Shown: in pieces, positions 1 through 11,758 of the stretch
Numbering within the stretch: position 1 is the stretch's first letter
How the letters are laid out: each line of letters opens with the position of its first letter
NCBI GenBank assembly: GCA_032718475.1
Contig: JAUCBJ010008366.1
Location: 1-64,000 of the forward strand
DNA from: Nemertoderma westbladi
Taxonomy: Eukaryota > Xenacoelomorpha > Nemertodermatida > Nemertodermatidae
Length of the DNA stretch: 64,000 nt
Direction of reading: 5' to 3'
Notes under the pieces: generated by a model
Database searches by the model: none
What the model was told of the DNA's origin: nothing
What the model saw: only the letters and a program-made list of their open reading frames with translations
Translations under genes and position numbers: made by a program

Positions 1-841
1 GAAATGAAAACAAATAAGTTGGTGCCAGTTCCCAAGAAGGGCAACCTAACACTCTATGGTTCTTTTCGGGGAATCTCATTGATCTCGATTGCTGCAAAGC
101 TATACAATAGGATTCTATTAAATCGCATCAGGGATCCCATTGAGAGACTGCTCCGTGGAAATCAGAATGGGTTCCGTAAAGGTCGTGGGACCATGGAGCC
201 CATTTTGGCACTTAGAAGGATAATTGAAGAGTTATCAAAAAAGAAAGACAGGCATCTGGCTGTTATCTTTGTTGACTTCTTCAAGGCCTTTGATTCAGTC
301 TCTCGCTCAAGTATGTTCAGCATACTTTCATTATATGGAATTCCTGATGAAATTATTGCAGCAATCAGATCAGTATACGATGGTTCGACAACATTTGTGT
401 CTACTGTTGACGGTGACACAGAACCATTTGAAGTGTTATGGGGCGTCCTCCAAGGAGACACACTTGCACCATTCTTGTTCATTATTGTGGTTGACTATGT
501 TCTACGCATGTCCTTAGATCATTATAATGATGATGGGGTGATGATAACTCCACCTACTGGCTCCAGAAGTCGAGGAAATCCTGCCAAGTACCTAACTGAT
601 CAAGACTTTGCTGATGACTTAGGAGTACTCTCAGAATCATTAGAGGGAGCCCAACGGCTCCTCAGCTCATTAGAACATGCTGCTTCTAGTGTTGGTCTTT
701 TTATTAACTCCAGAAAGACCAAAATTCTGACAGTTAACTTTGAAAGTCCTCAGCAAGTCTCTGATCGGATGAGCATAAGCTCAAAGGATGGTATGCTTGA
801 GCATGTGGACGACTTCTGTTACCTGGGATCATGGATCCGGA
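1..841 (+). pseudogene. RTE-like LINE reverse transcriptase, fragment
   Basis: The copy is cut by the window edge. It holds fingers and palm of a non-LTR reverse transcriptase: the entry motif near residues 20-35, block A VDFFKAFDSV near residue 90, block B GVLQGDTLAPFLF near 147 and block C FADD near 204. The homology stops abruptly after GSWIRK at about 841, where AT-rich sequence also found at 6262-6310 begins. The carboxyl end is missing, so this copy is dead. It is very similar to the copies at 5.0 and 15.4 kb. Confidence 0.85.
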
Positions 842-979
842 AAGGAATTAAAAGAAAAACAAACAAAACGTTTCTTTTATAATTTTGAAAAAACTTGACT
901 AGATCCAACTTGTCCTGTAACCATCTTTAACTTTTGTTTATTGCTTTGATGCGCCCAGATTAATTTTAACACTTTAACT

Positions 980-1090
980 GGGGGGGAAGTGTCCGGGGGG
1001 GAAGTGTCCGGGGGGGAAGTGTCCTACTTGGGCGGGGGGGAAGTGTCCGGGGGGGTGGGGGGGGGAAGTGTCCGGGGGGGAAGTGTCCTA
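980..1090 (+). repeat. G-rich minisatellite (GGGGGGGAAGTGTCC)
   Basis: About seven units of roughly 15 bp, each with a run of seven G. It has potential to form G-quadruplexes. The same unit recurs at 6404-6462 and, on the other strand, at 3697-3783. Confidence 0.9.
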
Positions 1091-1557
1091 GATCCATAGT
1101 ATCTTTAATGAGCCACATCACCTACAGACCAAATACTTAAACAAGTCCATCCTGGGAAAACTCCAACTATTAGATGCTTTTGTATTCCCTTGAGAAGAAA
1201 GGCAAAACTGCTGGGCAATATGGAAGGAAGTTAAACATCTTTAATGAAGGACCGTTTACTTACTTAAGGGGGCAGGTTTTTGGGAAACTTTTGGTCAGCA
1301 ACCTAAGTTGCTTACCTAGTTGTTTACAAATTCGCCCAAAAATTGCCATGTGTAATGAAACTGCCCCCCCCCCGCCCCGGCTGGCTGGAATGCTTTCCTA
1401 AAAAAATGATACCGTTCAATCCATGTAAATACTACAACAAAGCTTAAATGCAACAAAGATAGAATAACGTCGAATTACCTTTACCTTTGTTACCGTCCTA
1501 TAACGACTTAATGGCGCAAAATGACCGCAAACATCAACCATCTGATTAATTAGTGTG

Positions 1558-2960
1558 TTTAATGAAACTTCATTTTATTTAATTTAAAACATTTAAGAGA
1601 AATTAGTAGGTCACAGTATCGGTGTTTTCTATAACCAAAACAGTAAACAAAACTTTATTTAATACGCGACCAATGTGCACTAGAGTATAGTGAATGGAGA
1701 TTACTTTTTCAATTACAACCAATGTACGCCACTATTTGCCTATAACTTACCCCATTTCTGCGCAATCAGAAGGAACATTTCATCAGAGTAGTGATACAGT
1801 AAAGAATAAATAGAGTTAATAATATAGGTGTAACAATGTAACAACTGTCTAGAGAACCCAGATAGAGGTACGTTGTTATACCCTAACTCTAGTACTCATT
1901 ACCGCTACGAGAATGGATGAGTCCACATTGGTCATCATATTGGCAGTAGAGTTTGTAAAACTAACTAAAAATAAAGTCTTCTCGTCCAGTAAATCCGATA
2001 CTTCTTGATTTAGGACCTCATCGGCCCCATTAATGGAAGAGTCTGCCTGTAATAACTCGTGAACTTTCTCCTCCAAGACTGGAATAACAATCTTCCTACT
2101 TTAATAAACCGCCAGTATCCTTAAGGTCGCGTCTAGAATTAATCTGTGTAGAGCAGCGGTTTTTAGAGCTCGTTTCGTGATTGCATAATTAATATAATAG
2201 AACGCTAGCGGGTATATTTATATTTTAATGACTAAATGCTTGAATCATATTAGACCCTTTCCTTTATTAACCTCGCTTGCGCTCGGTAATTAAAATGCCC
2301 GAGAATACTGAAAAAAAATTATACTTTTTCCTATGTAATACGTAATTTTATTCTGTTTAGGATTTTACTCGTGATGATTTTCATCAATACCACTCGAACT
2401 ACCCCCGAAAATTGACCTCGCTCAATCCCTGGTACGATCTTGTAATTAACATTCAATGGTCCTGGCTGGGTCCCCCCTGACACACCCAAATAATGGCACT
2501 GGTACTGAACTCGGTCTGGTATTGAGTCGCCGCTCCCCTGACACGCCAGGCACTAGGCATGTGAATGGTACTTTAAAAAAAACAACATTTTTTAAAAAAC
2601 GTCCTCCATGAAAGAGATTAAAAGAGTTCCTGTATTTATAAATTCAAGAACGAAATAAAGAATTGGACGTAAATAAGTAAATAATACGGCTCTGGTCAGA
2701 TAAGATCATGCACTTCTTATAAATCGCTTTGAAGTTCACCGCAATAAAGTTAGCTCAGGTAAATATTTGTCATCATTCCAGAAGCCGTGTACCACTTATG
2801 CGCTGGAAATTTCATTTTGTCTCCCTGACAACTAAATATATTTTTAGCGTTTTATGTCACCATCGTTAGAACAATTAGGAAAGATAAAGCAATTAAGAAC
2901 AACAAACCAATATCTATTGTACCACCAACTAATCCGGAGAATTAACCATGGTTTGGAATC
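1558..2960 (+). repeat. Segmental duplication, matches 13336-14643
   Basis: Collinear with 13336-14643, including copy 1 versus copy 6 of the 190-bp repeat. 1091-1946 additionally matches 10269-11085. No gene is visible in this stretch. Confidence 0.8.
1741..1946 (+). repeat. 190-bp dispersed repeat, copy 1
   Basis: Starts near TTTCTGCGCAATCAGAAGGA and ends at CATCATATTGGCAG. The last 106 bp from ACAACTGTCT are nearly invariant among nine copies. On the minus strand a 75-residue open frame runs from about 2100 to 1876 across this end. Adjacent sequence differs between copies, so GGCAG marks a true right boundary. Confidence 0.85.
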
Positions 2961-3214
2961 ACAATTAGATGAAAAAATTAAAGCAGACTTTAGGTTTCGA
3001 ATGTTCCAGAAAAAAAAAACAGTCATTTTTCAAAATGAGTAAAAGATTTTAAAAAAGCACTGCGTTTTTATGGAATGACAAATTTAGCAGATGAAAAATT
3101 AATCTACTACAAATTGTCAACAAGTGGGTCAATAAGCTTAAAAGTGGCCAAAAAGGGGTACAAATTGTCAACAAGTGTGTGTGCGACCTACAACTTAATA
3201 AAATCTGCCTAATC

Positions 3215-3390
3215 AGTATTAACATTTCATCACAGTAGTGATACAGTAAAGAATAAAAAGAGTTAATATAGGTGTAACAATGTAACAACTGTCTAGAGAA
3301 CCCAGATAGAGGTACGTTGTTATACCCTAACTCTAGTACTCATTACCGCTACGAGAATGGATGAGTCCACATTGGTCATCATATTGGCAG
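3215..3390 (+). repeat. 190-bp dispersed repeat, copy 2
   Basis: Invariant core 3285-3390. It is followed by AAGTGTATGTAAATTT, a block shared with 8126-8350. Confidence 0.85.
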
Positions 3391-3696
3391 AAGTGTATGT
3401 AAATTTAGTCACTATGTATATAGGACTTGTTAAAACTGCTAGGGATACGTTCACGGTACGACCTTAAAATGATACAATACAGCTGTGCCCGTACAATCTC
3501 GGCACTGGCAATACAATTCAACCTGAATTAAGAACCAAAGAGTTGAAGAACTTGAGGGTAACGAACTTTAGAACAGCGGCATTATAGCATTTGGGAATAA
3601 TGGCTGGGTATAAATAACTAATTCCCAAGACCCATGCGAATTCGGTACTTATAAAATGTGTTTAGGTAGTAGATACTACAATATATAGTATCGGTG

Positions 3697-3783
3697 TTCG
3701 GACACTTCCCCCCCCCCGGACACTTCCCCCCCCCCGGACACTTCCCCCCCAGACACTTCCCCCCCGCGGACACTTCCCCCCCG
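3697..3783 (-). repeat. G-rich minisatellite, inverted
   Basis: Five to six units of GGACACTTCCCCCC, the reverse complement of the array at 980. A short minus-strand frame with repeated GGKCP is an artefact of this array. Confidence 0.9.
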
Positions 3784-4079
3784 ACTGTTCTTAACTTCGC
3801 ACATTCGTATTTTTCATTTTGTAAGGTAAACGGACCGCTTGTATCCAGATAAGTTGTATCCAATTTTGCTTTCGTAGCTCAGAAAGTGATCTTTTGCATC
3901 CCGATTTTACATTTTATATCCAAGTTTTATTTATGGGTTTTATCAATGCAATTACATTGTATTGTTTGCTAATCTTTAACAATTAATTTTATTAGATGAC
4001 CTATAAATTCCATCCCCGGAATGATATACTGTTTTTATTAACTATCAAGCAAAAGCAAACAGTCGGCCGAAGCCGGAGG

Positions 4080-4283
4080 CGACCCGAAGGCTCCTCTTTC
4101 GATAGCTGCTACCCGAGGGTAGGGGTGGGCGCTACTCCTATCCCAAGATTTGCTCCCAGTTATTTAACTGGTACTCATTTTATCGACCCCAGTGGATGAA
4201 AGGCTGAGTGGACCCTGGCGGGGCTGAACCTACTACCAATAGATTGCAGGCCCGGCGCTCTACCAACTGAGCTACCCCGCCTT
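4080..4283 (-). mobile_element. tRNA-derived SINE with Ceph/Nin-DC-type domain
   Basis: On the minus strand a tRNA-like head (A box TAGCTCAGTTGG, B box GGTTCAGCCCC) is followed by GGGGTCGATAAAATGAGTACC. As I recall, that string is close to the conserved central domain of cephalopod SINEs and related families. The body continues to about 4080. The tail and target duplication could not be fixed. Confidence 0.75.
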
Positions 4284-4557
4284 GAATTATAGAATTATAA
4301 TAATTAATTGTTTTAATTATAGGTATTATTATGTAATAGTGTTCTTCAAATTGTGGAGATGAATATTATTGTTGCAATCAAAATTATACCTCTCCAGGGT
4401 AAAATCGACATGCGTCGACCTGTATTCTGTGTTCAGCATTACATATTGATATACATATTACTTCTATACATACTATATAGATATTATACACACTACATAT
4501 TAAATTTCCTGGTTACTTGCAATATTTTTAATAGGATTTTGTTGAATTATATACTAC

Positions 4558-5962
4558 TAGGATCGGCATGCTGCATTGCAGCTGCATTTTTAAGAATGCT
4601 GTGCCGGCTTGTCAACAAAATTGCACCGCCACAACTCCCTATCACCCATGACATTTGCTAGATCATCCGCATCTTTAAGGCCGGTGTCCTTTAAGATGCG
4701 TCTCAAGAAAGTCATGGGCTGTCCACCATGCTTATTCACTCCATGAGGCTGCCAAAGTACAAGATTATGCACTGGCTGGTCCTCACGGCGAAAGCAATGT
4801 CCTGCAAAGCGGAGGCGATTTGGTTCTAGTGTCATGCTTGGGGGAACCAATGAGACACCTCCAATGTTATTGTTATATAGTGTCTGGTTGGAGATGTGTG
4901 CATTGTACTTGACACAATGAACCCGGCGTAGCATTCTTGTGAATGTGCCATCCAGAGATTTGGTGTCCTCAGCAGTTAGAGCCCAGCATGGACTCCCGTA
5001 GAGGAGTACTGGAACTACTGCTGCTCTAAATAATCGGACCTTAAGTTTCCGATTAATTCTAGGTGACTTCCAAATCCTGGAAAGCCTATTCAAGGCTGCC
5101 CATCAGCCTTTCCCTTACGTATTCGAAGGTCCTCACCTGACTTCCGGATCCATGATCCCAGGTAACAGAAGTCGTCCACATGCTCAAGCATACCATCCTT
5201 TGAGCTTATGCTCATCCGATCAGAGACTTGCTGAGGAGTTTCAAAGTTAACTGTCAAAATTTTAGTCTTTCTGGAGTTAATAAAAAGACCAACACTAGAA
5301 GCAGCATGTTCTAATGAGCTGAGGAGCCGTTGGGCTCCCTCTAATGATTCTGAGAGTACTCCTAAGTCATCAGCAAAGTCTAGATCAGTTAGGTACTTGG
5401 CAGGATTTCCTCGACTTCTGGAGCCGGTAGGTGGAGTTATCATCACCCCATCATCATTATGATGATCTAAAGACATGCGTAGAACATAGTCAACCACAAT
5501 TATGAACAAGAATGGTGCAAGTGTGTCTCCTTGGAGGACGCCCCATAACACTTCAAATGGTTCTGTGTCACCGTCAACAGTAGACACAAATGTTGTCGAA
5601 CCATCGTATACTGATCTGATTGCTGCAATAATTTCATCAGGAATCCCATATAATGAAAGTATCCTGAACATACGTGAGCGAGAGACTGAATCAAAGGCCT
5701 TGAAGAAGTCAACAAATTTAACACCCAGCCAAACCCCCTTAACAGTCTTTTTTGATAACTCTTCAATTATCCTTCTAAGTGCCAAAATGGGCTCCATGAT
5801 CCCACGACCTTTGCGGAACCCATTCTGATTTCCACGTAGCAGTCTCTCAATGGGATCCCTGATGCGATTTAATAGAATCCTATTGTATAGCTTTGCAGCA
5901 ATCGAGATCAATGAGATTCCCCGAAAAGAACCATAGAGTGTTAGGTTGCCCATCTTGGGATG
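4558..5962 (-). pseudogene. RTE-like LINE, 5'-truncated copy with 3' end
   Basis: Two frames, 5953-5090 and 5093-4590, form one reverse transcriptase separated by a 2-base insertion near 5095. Block A (FVDFFKAFDSV) and block C (FADD) are both present. The segment before block A differs from the other copies. The carboxyl end is the most complete in the window and finishes VDKPAQHS with a stop at 4590. The element ends after GCATGCCGAT with a short TAG-type tail, as RTE-clade elements often do. Confidence 0.85.
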
Positions 5963-6117
5963 AATTATAGTAATTTATATATTAAATTGGTTAACATTCA
6001 ATACAGCTCCTACTTTAGGATTAGTCAATTTATTATCTGATGATACAAACATGAATTAAATATTTCAAAGTGGTCTTAAGTCTTTCACCACGGGCACTCA
6101 GGGAAATGCCGGGGTCT

Positions 6118-6241
6118 GGGGGCGATAACCCCCAAGAAAAGAAGCGGGGGTTTGGGGGCGGCAGCCCCCAAGAAAAGAAGCGGGGGTTTGGGGGCGGTAG
6201 ACCCCAACAAAAGAAGCGGGTGTTTGGGGGCGGCAGCCCCC
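6118..6241 (+). repeat. 36-bp repeat, four units, each a GGGGGC/GCCCCC hairpin
   Basis: Four units spaced 36 bp apart, each with a GGGGGCGGCAGCCCCC-type stem-loop joined by AAGAAAAGAAGCGGGGGTTT. The stems are kept although the loop bases differ (GATA, GGCA, GGTA). Confidence 0.85.
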
Positions 6242-6736
6242 AATTAGAAAAAATTAAAAGAATTAAAGGAATTAAAAGAAAAACAAACAAAACGTTTCTT
6301 TTATAATTTTGAAAAAACTTGACTAGATCCAACTTGTCCTGTAACCATCTTTAACTTTTGTTTATTGCTTTGATGCGCCCAGATTAATTTTAACACTTTA
6401 ACTGGGGGGGAAGTGTCCGGGGGGGAAGTGTCCGGGGGGGAAGTGTCCGGGGGAAGTGTTCTAGATCCATAGTATCTTTAATGAGCCACATCACCTACAG
6501 ACCAAATACTTAAACAAGTCCATCCTGGGAAAACTCCAACTATTAGATGCTTTTGTATTCCCTTGAGAAGAAAGGCAAAACTGCTGGGCAATATGGAAGG
6601 AAGTTAAACATCTTTAATGAAGGACCGTTTACTTATTATTTTATTATTATTTTATTATTACTTATTATTTTACTAATTATGACTCTAATATAGCCGCCGG
6701 GGCGCAAGCCGGATAATAATAATAATAATAATAATA

Positions 6737-6856
6737 GGTGTAACAATGTAACAACTGTCTAGAGAACCCAGATAGAGGTACGTTGTTATACCCTAACTCT
6801 AGTACTCATTACCGCTACGAGAATGGATGAGTCCACATTGGTCATCATATTGGCAG
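6737..6856 (+). repeat. 190-bp dispersed repeat, copy 3 (5'-truncated)
   Basis: Core 6751-6856. The left part is replaced by an ATT/AAT microsatellite at 6633-6736. Confidence 0.85.
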
Positions 6857-7830
6857 AAAGGTTCGTGAGAAGAGACACGGATTATATTGAAAAATGTTGA
6901 GACATGAAAAATACCGCAAGTAAAAAAATCGAGAGTAAAAATATCGCGAGTAAAAATATCAAAAGTAAAATTAGCTATAATTTATGGAATAAAACATTAG
7001 CTACACTGAAAAAACTAAGTAACGGGTTTTAGTTTAAACTTGCAGTTTCCAATTGTAACCACCAATAGTTATGACTGTGCGTGCACCTCAGGTTTAAATT
7101 CATTAACCTTGAAATACCAAATAAACCGCGAAACTGGAACTTCAAAAAAACTGCTGGTTATAATACTACTAAACATGAGTTTTAAATATAAGTTAAAAAA
7201 CCCATGTGTTTTTAATATTGTCCACCCAGTGGTTTTAAAATTGGAAAAAAAAACCATTGATAATTTTCGACAAGAACCACGGCGAGTAAAAACCTGTAGA
7301 TTATAGTTTTATAACGCTGAAAGAAAACCAATTTGGGCTGCGGGAGAAAACTCTATAAGTGCAATTATCATGATATAACGAATTTAAAATCTTAGGGGTG
7401 GGATAGTTCATAAACTACGTATCCTAATTTGGCCAATTTATTACACCACACCGCGGTGACTAATAAGTTTTTTGTGTGACACCAAAACTATTACGATACG
7501 ACCATAGATTGTTCTGAGTGGCAGTGTTTCCTAACCGAAACAATAAACAAAAGTTTTATTTAATATGCGACAAATTTGGGCTGGGGAATACATTTTGAAT
7601 TAAGGAAAAATTTCTGCGCAATCAGAAGGAACATTTCATCACAGTAGTGATACAGTAAAGAATAAATAGAGTTAATATAGGTGTAACAATGTAACAACTG
7701 TCTAGAGAACCCAGATAGAGGTACGTTGTTATACCCTAACTCTAGTACTCATTACCGCTACGAGAATGGATGAGTCCACATTGGTCATCATATTGGCAGA
7801 AGTGTTCGCGTTGAGTGGATGAAGAAGACG
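6857..7830 (+). repeat. Segmental duplication, matches 17017-17965
   Basis: Almost identical to 17017-17965 and, in part, to 11086-12480. It includes short runs of the GTAAAAATATCGAGA repeat and the block with CAAGAACCACGGCGAGTAAA. Small reading frames here recur in each copy and show no sign of being genes. Confidence 0.85.
7610..7799 (+). repeat. 190-bp dispersed repeat, copy 4
   Basis: Full unit with core 7694-7799, followed by AAGTGTTCGCGTTGAG. Confidence 0.85.
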
Positions 7831-7886
7831 TGGTTCACCAGAAACTCAGCTCAAACTTCAGTAGTGAATGTAAATTTAGGAGACAG

Positions 7887-8116
7887 GAGGGGAAATTCGA
7901 CGCAAAACCCGCCTTGGCGAATTAATATCCCGCTTCATTGTTAAATTCTAAATTTAGGGAAAGAAGCAGGTTACAGTGGCACGTTATTTTAACCAAAACA
8001 ATAAACTAAACACAATATAACAGGTTACAGTTATATCTTTGAGAGTTATCAACTGTTATTTGCGTCCAATTTCCCCTGGAGAGGGATGAATTTTTATTGC
8101 GTCCAGTTTCCCCCCC
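7887..8116 (+). mobile_element. G/C-ended MITE copy
   Basis: About 230 bp. It starts GAGGGGAAATTCGACGCAAA and ends ATTGCGTCCAGTTTCCCCCC, an imperfect inverted repeat. The core has AGGTTACAG and TTAACCAAAACAATAAAC. It is the same family as 45991-46236. Confidence 0.7.
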
Positions 8117-8458
8117 TTATCTGAAATGTAGTGACTATATGTAGAGGACCTGCTAAAACTGCTAGGGATACGTTCACGGTACGACCTTAAAATGATACAA
8201 TACAGCTGTGCCCGTAAAATCTCGGCACTGGCAATACAATTCAACCTGAAGTAAGAACCAAAGAGCTGAATAACTTGAGGGTAACGAACTTTAGAACAGC
8301 GGCATTATAGCATTTGGGAATAATGGCTGGGTAATAAGTAACTAATTCCCAAAACCCAGGCGAATTCGGTACTTATAATATGTGTGGGGCGAGCCACGAA
8401 GTTGGCGGAGCCTTAGCGAATTGACACTGTTAGGGGGTGGGTCAATTTATGCAAATAG

Positions 8459-8515
8459 TTGTCGTCGTCGTCGTCGTCGTCGTTGTCGTCGTCGTCGTTG
8501 TCGTCGTCGTTACGA
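8459..8515 (+). repeat. GTC trinucleotide repeat
   Basis: About 18 GTC units with two GTT interruptions, at the left edge of the 8.5-10.2 kb satellite. Confidence 0.95.
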
Positions 8516-10190
8516 TTTTGACATGCTAATAACTTTGTCGGATTTAAAGCTGCCAAGTTGAAAATTTGTAGGTATCAATATGAGCAAAAGTTGAGATTTT
8601 TGAGAGACTTTCAGACACCATCAGTGCAATGGTCTCCCGCTAGAGGGCCACATGTCTAAACATTAAATGCCCTCCCATTTCTTTGCTTTTAATCCGTTTA
8701 AGCTGAAACTTGGCAGATATGTATTAGACCATTAGCTGTGACTTTCAAAGGAGGCGAATCCATCTGCAGTTCTCCAGTCTGCCGCTAGAGGGCCAAAGGT
8801 CTGAAAGTGAAATCGTTGTCGTCGTTACGATTTTGACATGCTAATAACTTTGTCGGATTTAAAGCTGCCAAGTTGAAAATTTGTAGGTATCAATGAGCAA
8901 AAGTTGAGATTTTTGAGAGACTTTCAGACACCATCAGTGCAATGGTCTCCCGCTAGAGGGCCACATGTCTAAACATTAAATGGCCACCCATTTCTTTGCT
9001 TTTAATCCGTTTAAGCTGAAACTTGGGAAGTATGTACTAGACCATTAGCTGTAAATTTCAAAGGAGGCTAATCTGTCTGCAGTTCTCCAGTCTGCCGCTA
9101 GAGGGCGAAATGTCCCGAATGTGAAATTATTCTTCCATTTAGTTGTTTATGATCTGATTACGCTGAAACTTGTCATATATGTACTAGATGACATCCTGAG
9201 TCTTTGTGTGGATTGTAATCGGTCCGAAGTTTTCCAGTCTGCCGGTAGAGGGCCACATGTCTAAACATTAAATGGCCACCCATTTCTTTGCTTTTAATCC
9301 GTTTAAGCTGAAACTTGGGAAGTATGTACTAGACCATTAGCTGTAAATTTCAAAGGAGGCTAATCTGTCTGCAGCTCTCCAGTCTGCCGCTAGAGGGCGA
9401 AATGTCCCGAATGTGAAATTATTCTTCCATTTAGTTGTTTATGATCTGATTACGCTGAAACTTGTCATATATGTACTAGATGACATCCTGAGTCTTTGTG
9501 TGGATTGTAATCGGTCCGAAGTTTTCCAGTCTGCCGGTAGAGGGCCACATGTCTAAACATTAAATGGCCACCCATTTCTTTGCTTTTAATCCGTTTAAGC
9601 TGAAACTTGGGAAGTATGTACTAGACCATTAGCTGTAAATTTCAAAGGAGGCTAATCTGTCTGCAGTTCTCCAGTCTGCCGCTAGAGGGCAAAATGTCCC
9701 GAAAGTGAAATTAATCTCCCATTTAGTTATTTATGATCTGATCAAGCTGAAACTTGTCATATATGTACTAGAAGACATCCTAAGTCTTTGTGTGGACAGT
9801 AATCGGTCCGGAGTTTTCGAGTCTGCCGCTAGAGGGCGAAATGTAGGAAAGTGATAACCTTCACGAATTCCTTGATCTTAATCTATTTAAGCTGAATTTT
9901 GGAATATACAGTACCGGTATGTACTAGACCACATGCCTCGTCTTTGTGAGGAAGGTGATCGATCCGTAGTTCTTTAATATGCCGCTAGGGGGCTAAATGT
10001 ATGAAAGTGAAAACCTTCCAACATTTCGTTATTTATGATCCGTCAATCGGAAACTTGGTAGATATGTAATAGACCATAGGCTGTGGCTTTGTAGGGAAAC
10101 TAATCCTTCCTTCTTCAGTTACCCAGTCTCCCGCTAGAGGGTTAACGTTTTCCGGGAAAATCTTCTCCTATGTTTTTATAATCCTTTCGA
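8516..10190 (+). repeat. Satellite of about 146-bp monomers, 292-bp higher-order unit
   Basis: Eleven monomers each contain a box like CTGCCGCTAGAGGGC. Alternating monomers form a unit of about 292 bp, clearest at 8995, 9287 and 9579 (TTTGCTTTTAATCCG). The monomers diverge toward the right end. The box resembles the CTCF core motif. Confidence 0.9.
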
Positions 10191-10894
10191 GTTGATACTT
10201 AGCATTAACTCATTTCACGTGCTGCGCGAAGGCCCCACTTCGTGTATAGGTAGTAGATACTACAATATTATAGTATCTTTAATGAACCATCCTGGGAAAA
10301 CATCAACTATTAGATGCTTTTGTATTCCCTTGAGAAGAAAGGCAAAACTGCTGGGCAATATGGAAAGAAGTTAAACATCTTTAATGAAGGACCGTTTACT
10401 TAATTAACGTGGCAGGTTTTTGGGAAACTTTTGGTCAGCAACCAAAGTTGCTTACCTAGTTGTTTACAAATTCGCCCAAAAATTGCCATGTGTAATGAAA
10501 CTGCCCCCCCCCCCCCCCGGGGTTGCTGGAATGCTTTCCTCAGAAAATGATACCGTTCAATCCATGTAAATACTACTACAAAGATTAAATGCAACAAAGA
10601 TAGAATAACGTCGAATTACCTTTACCTTTGTTACCGTCCTATAACGACTTAATGGCGCAAAATGACCGCAAACATCAACCATCTGATTAATTAGTGTGTT
10701 TAATGAAACTTAATTTTATTTAATTTAAAACATTTAAGAGAAATTATTAGGTCACAGTATCGGTGTTTTCTATAACCAAAACAGTAAACAAAACTTTATT
10801 TAATACGCGACCAATGTGCACTAGAGTATAGTGAATGGAGATTACTTTTTCAATTACAACCAATGTACGCCACTATTTGCCTACAACTTACCTC

Positions 10895-11085
10895 ATTTCT
10901 GCACAATCAGAATGAACATTTCATCACAGTAGTGATACAGTAAAGAATAAATAGAGTTAATAATAGGTGTAACAATGTAACAACTGTCTAGAGAACCCAG
11001 ATAGAGGTACGTTGTTATACCCTAACTCTAGTACTCATTACCGCTACGAGAATGGATGAGTCCACATTGGTCATCATATTGGCAG
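10895..11085 (+). repeat. 190-bp dispersed repeat, copy 5
   Basis: Core 10980-11085, followed by AAAGGTTCGTGAGAAG as at copies 3 and 7. Confidence 0.85.
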
Positions 11086-11129
11086 AAAGGTTCGTGAGAA
11101 GAGACACGGATTATATTGAAAAATGTTGA

Positions 11130-11758
11130 GACATGAAAAATACCGCAAGTAAAAAAATCGAGAGTAAAAATATCGAGAGTAAAAGTACGAGAGAGTAAAA
11201 ATATCGCGAGTAAAAAAATCGAGAGTAAAAATATCGAGAGTAAAAATATCGAGAGTAAAAGTAGAGAGAGTAAAAATATCGCGAGTAAAAATATCGAGAG
11301 TAAAAATATCGAGAGTAAAAGTAGAGAGAGTAAAAATATCGCGAGTAAAAAAATCGAGAGTAAAAATATCGAGAGTAAAAATATCGAGAGTAAAAGTAGA
11401 GAGAGTAAAATAGAGAAAGTAAAATATCGCGAGTAAAAAAAATCGAGAGTAAAAATATCGAGAGTAAAAAAATCGAGAGTAAAAATATCGAGAGTAAAAA
11501 TATCGAGAGTAAAAATATCGAGAGTAAAAGTAGAGAGAGTAAAAATATCGCGAGTAAAAATATCGAGAGTAAAAATATCGAGAGTAAAAATATCGAGAGT
11601 AAAAATATCGAGAGTAAAAATATCGAGAGTAAAAAAATCGAGAGTAAAAATATCGAGAGTAAAAATATCGCGAGTAAAAATATCGAGAGTAAAAATATCG
11701 AGAGTAAAAGTAGCGAGAGTAAAAAAATCGAGAGTAAAAATATCGAAAGTAAAATTAG
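11130..11758 (+). repeat. 15-bp minisatellite (GTAAAAATATCGAGA)
   Basis: About 40 units. The 216-residue Leu/Ser/Ile-rich frame on the minus strand arises purely from this periodicity. Short versions of the array lie at 6910-6970 and 17050-17110. Confidence 0.95.

Noticed and set aside
1841-1946. Hammerhead-ribozyme-like string GGATGAGTCC in the repeat core
   Set aside because: The required second core strand (CGAAAC type) is absent on either strand.
8516-10190. CRISPR-like alternation of similar and variable segments
   Set aside because: The units are long tandem monomers with gradual divergence in an animal genome, not short identical repeats with unique spacers.
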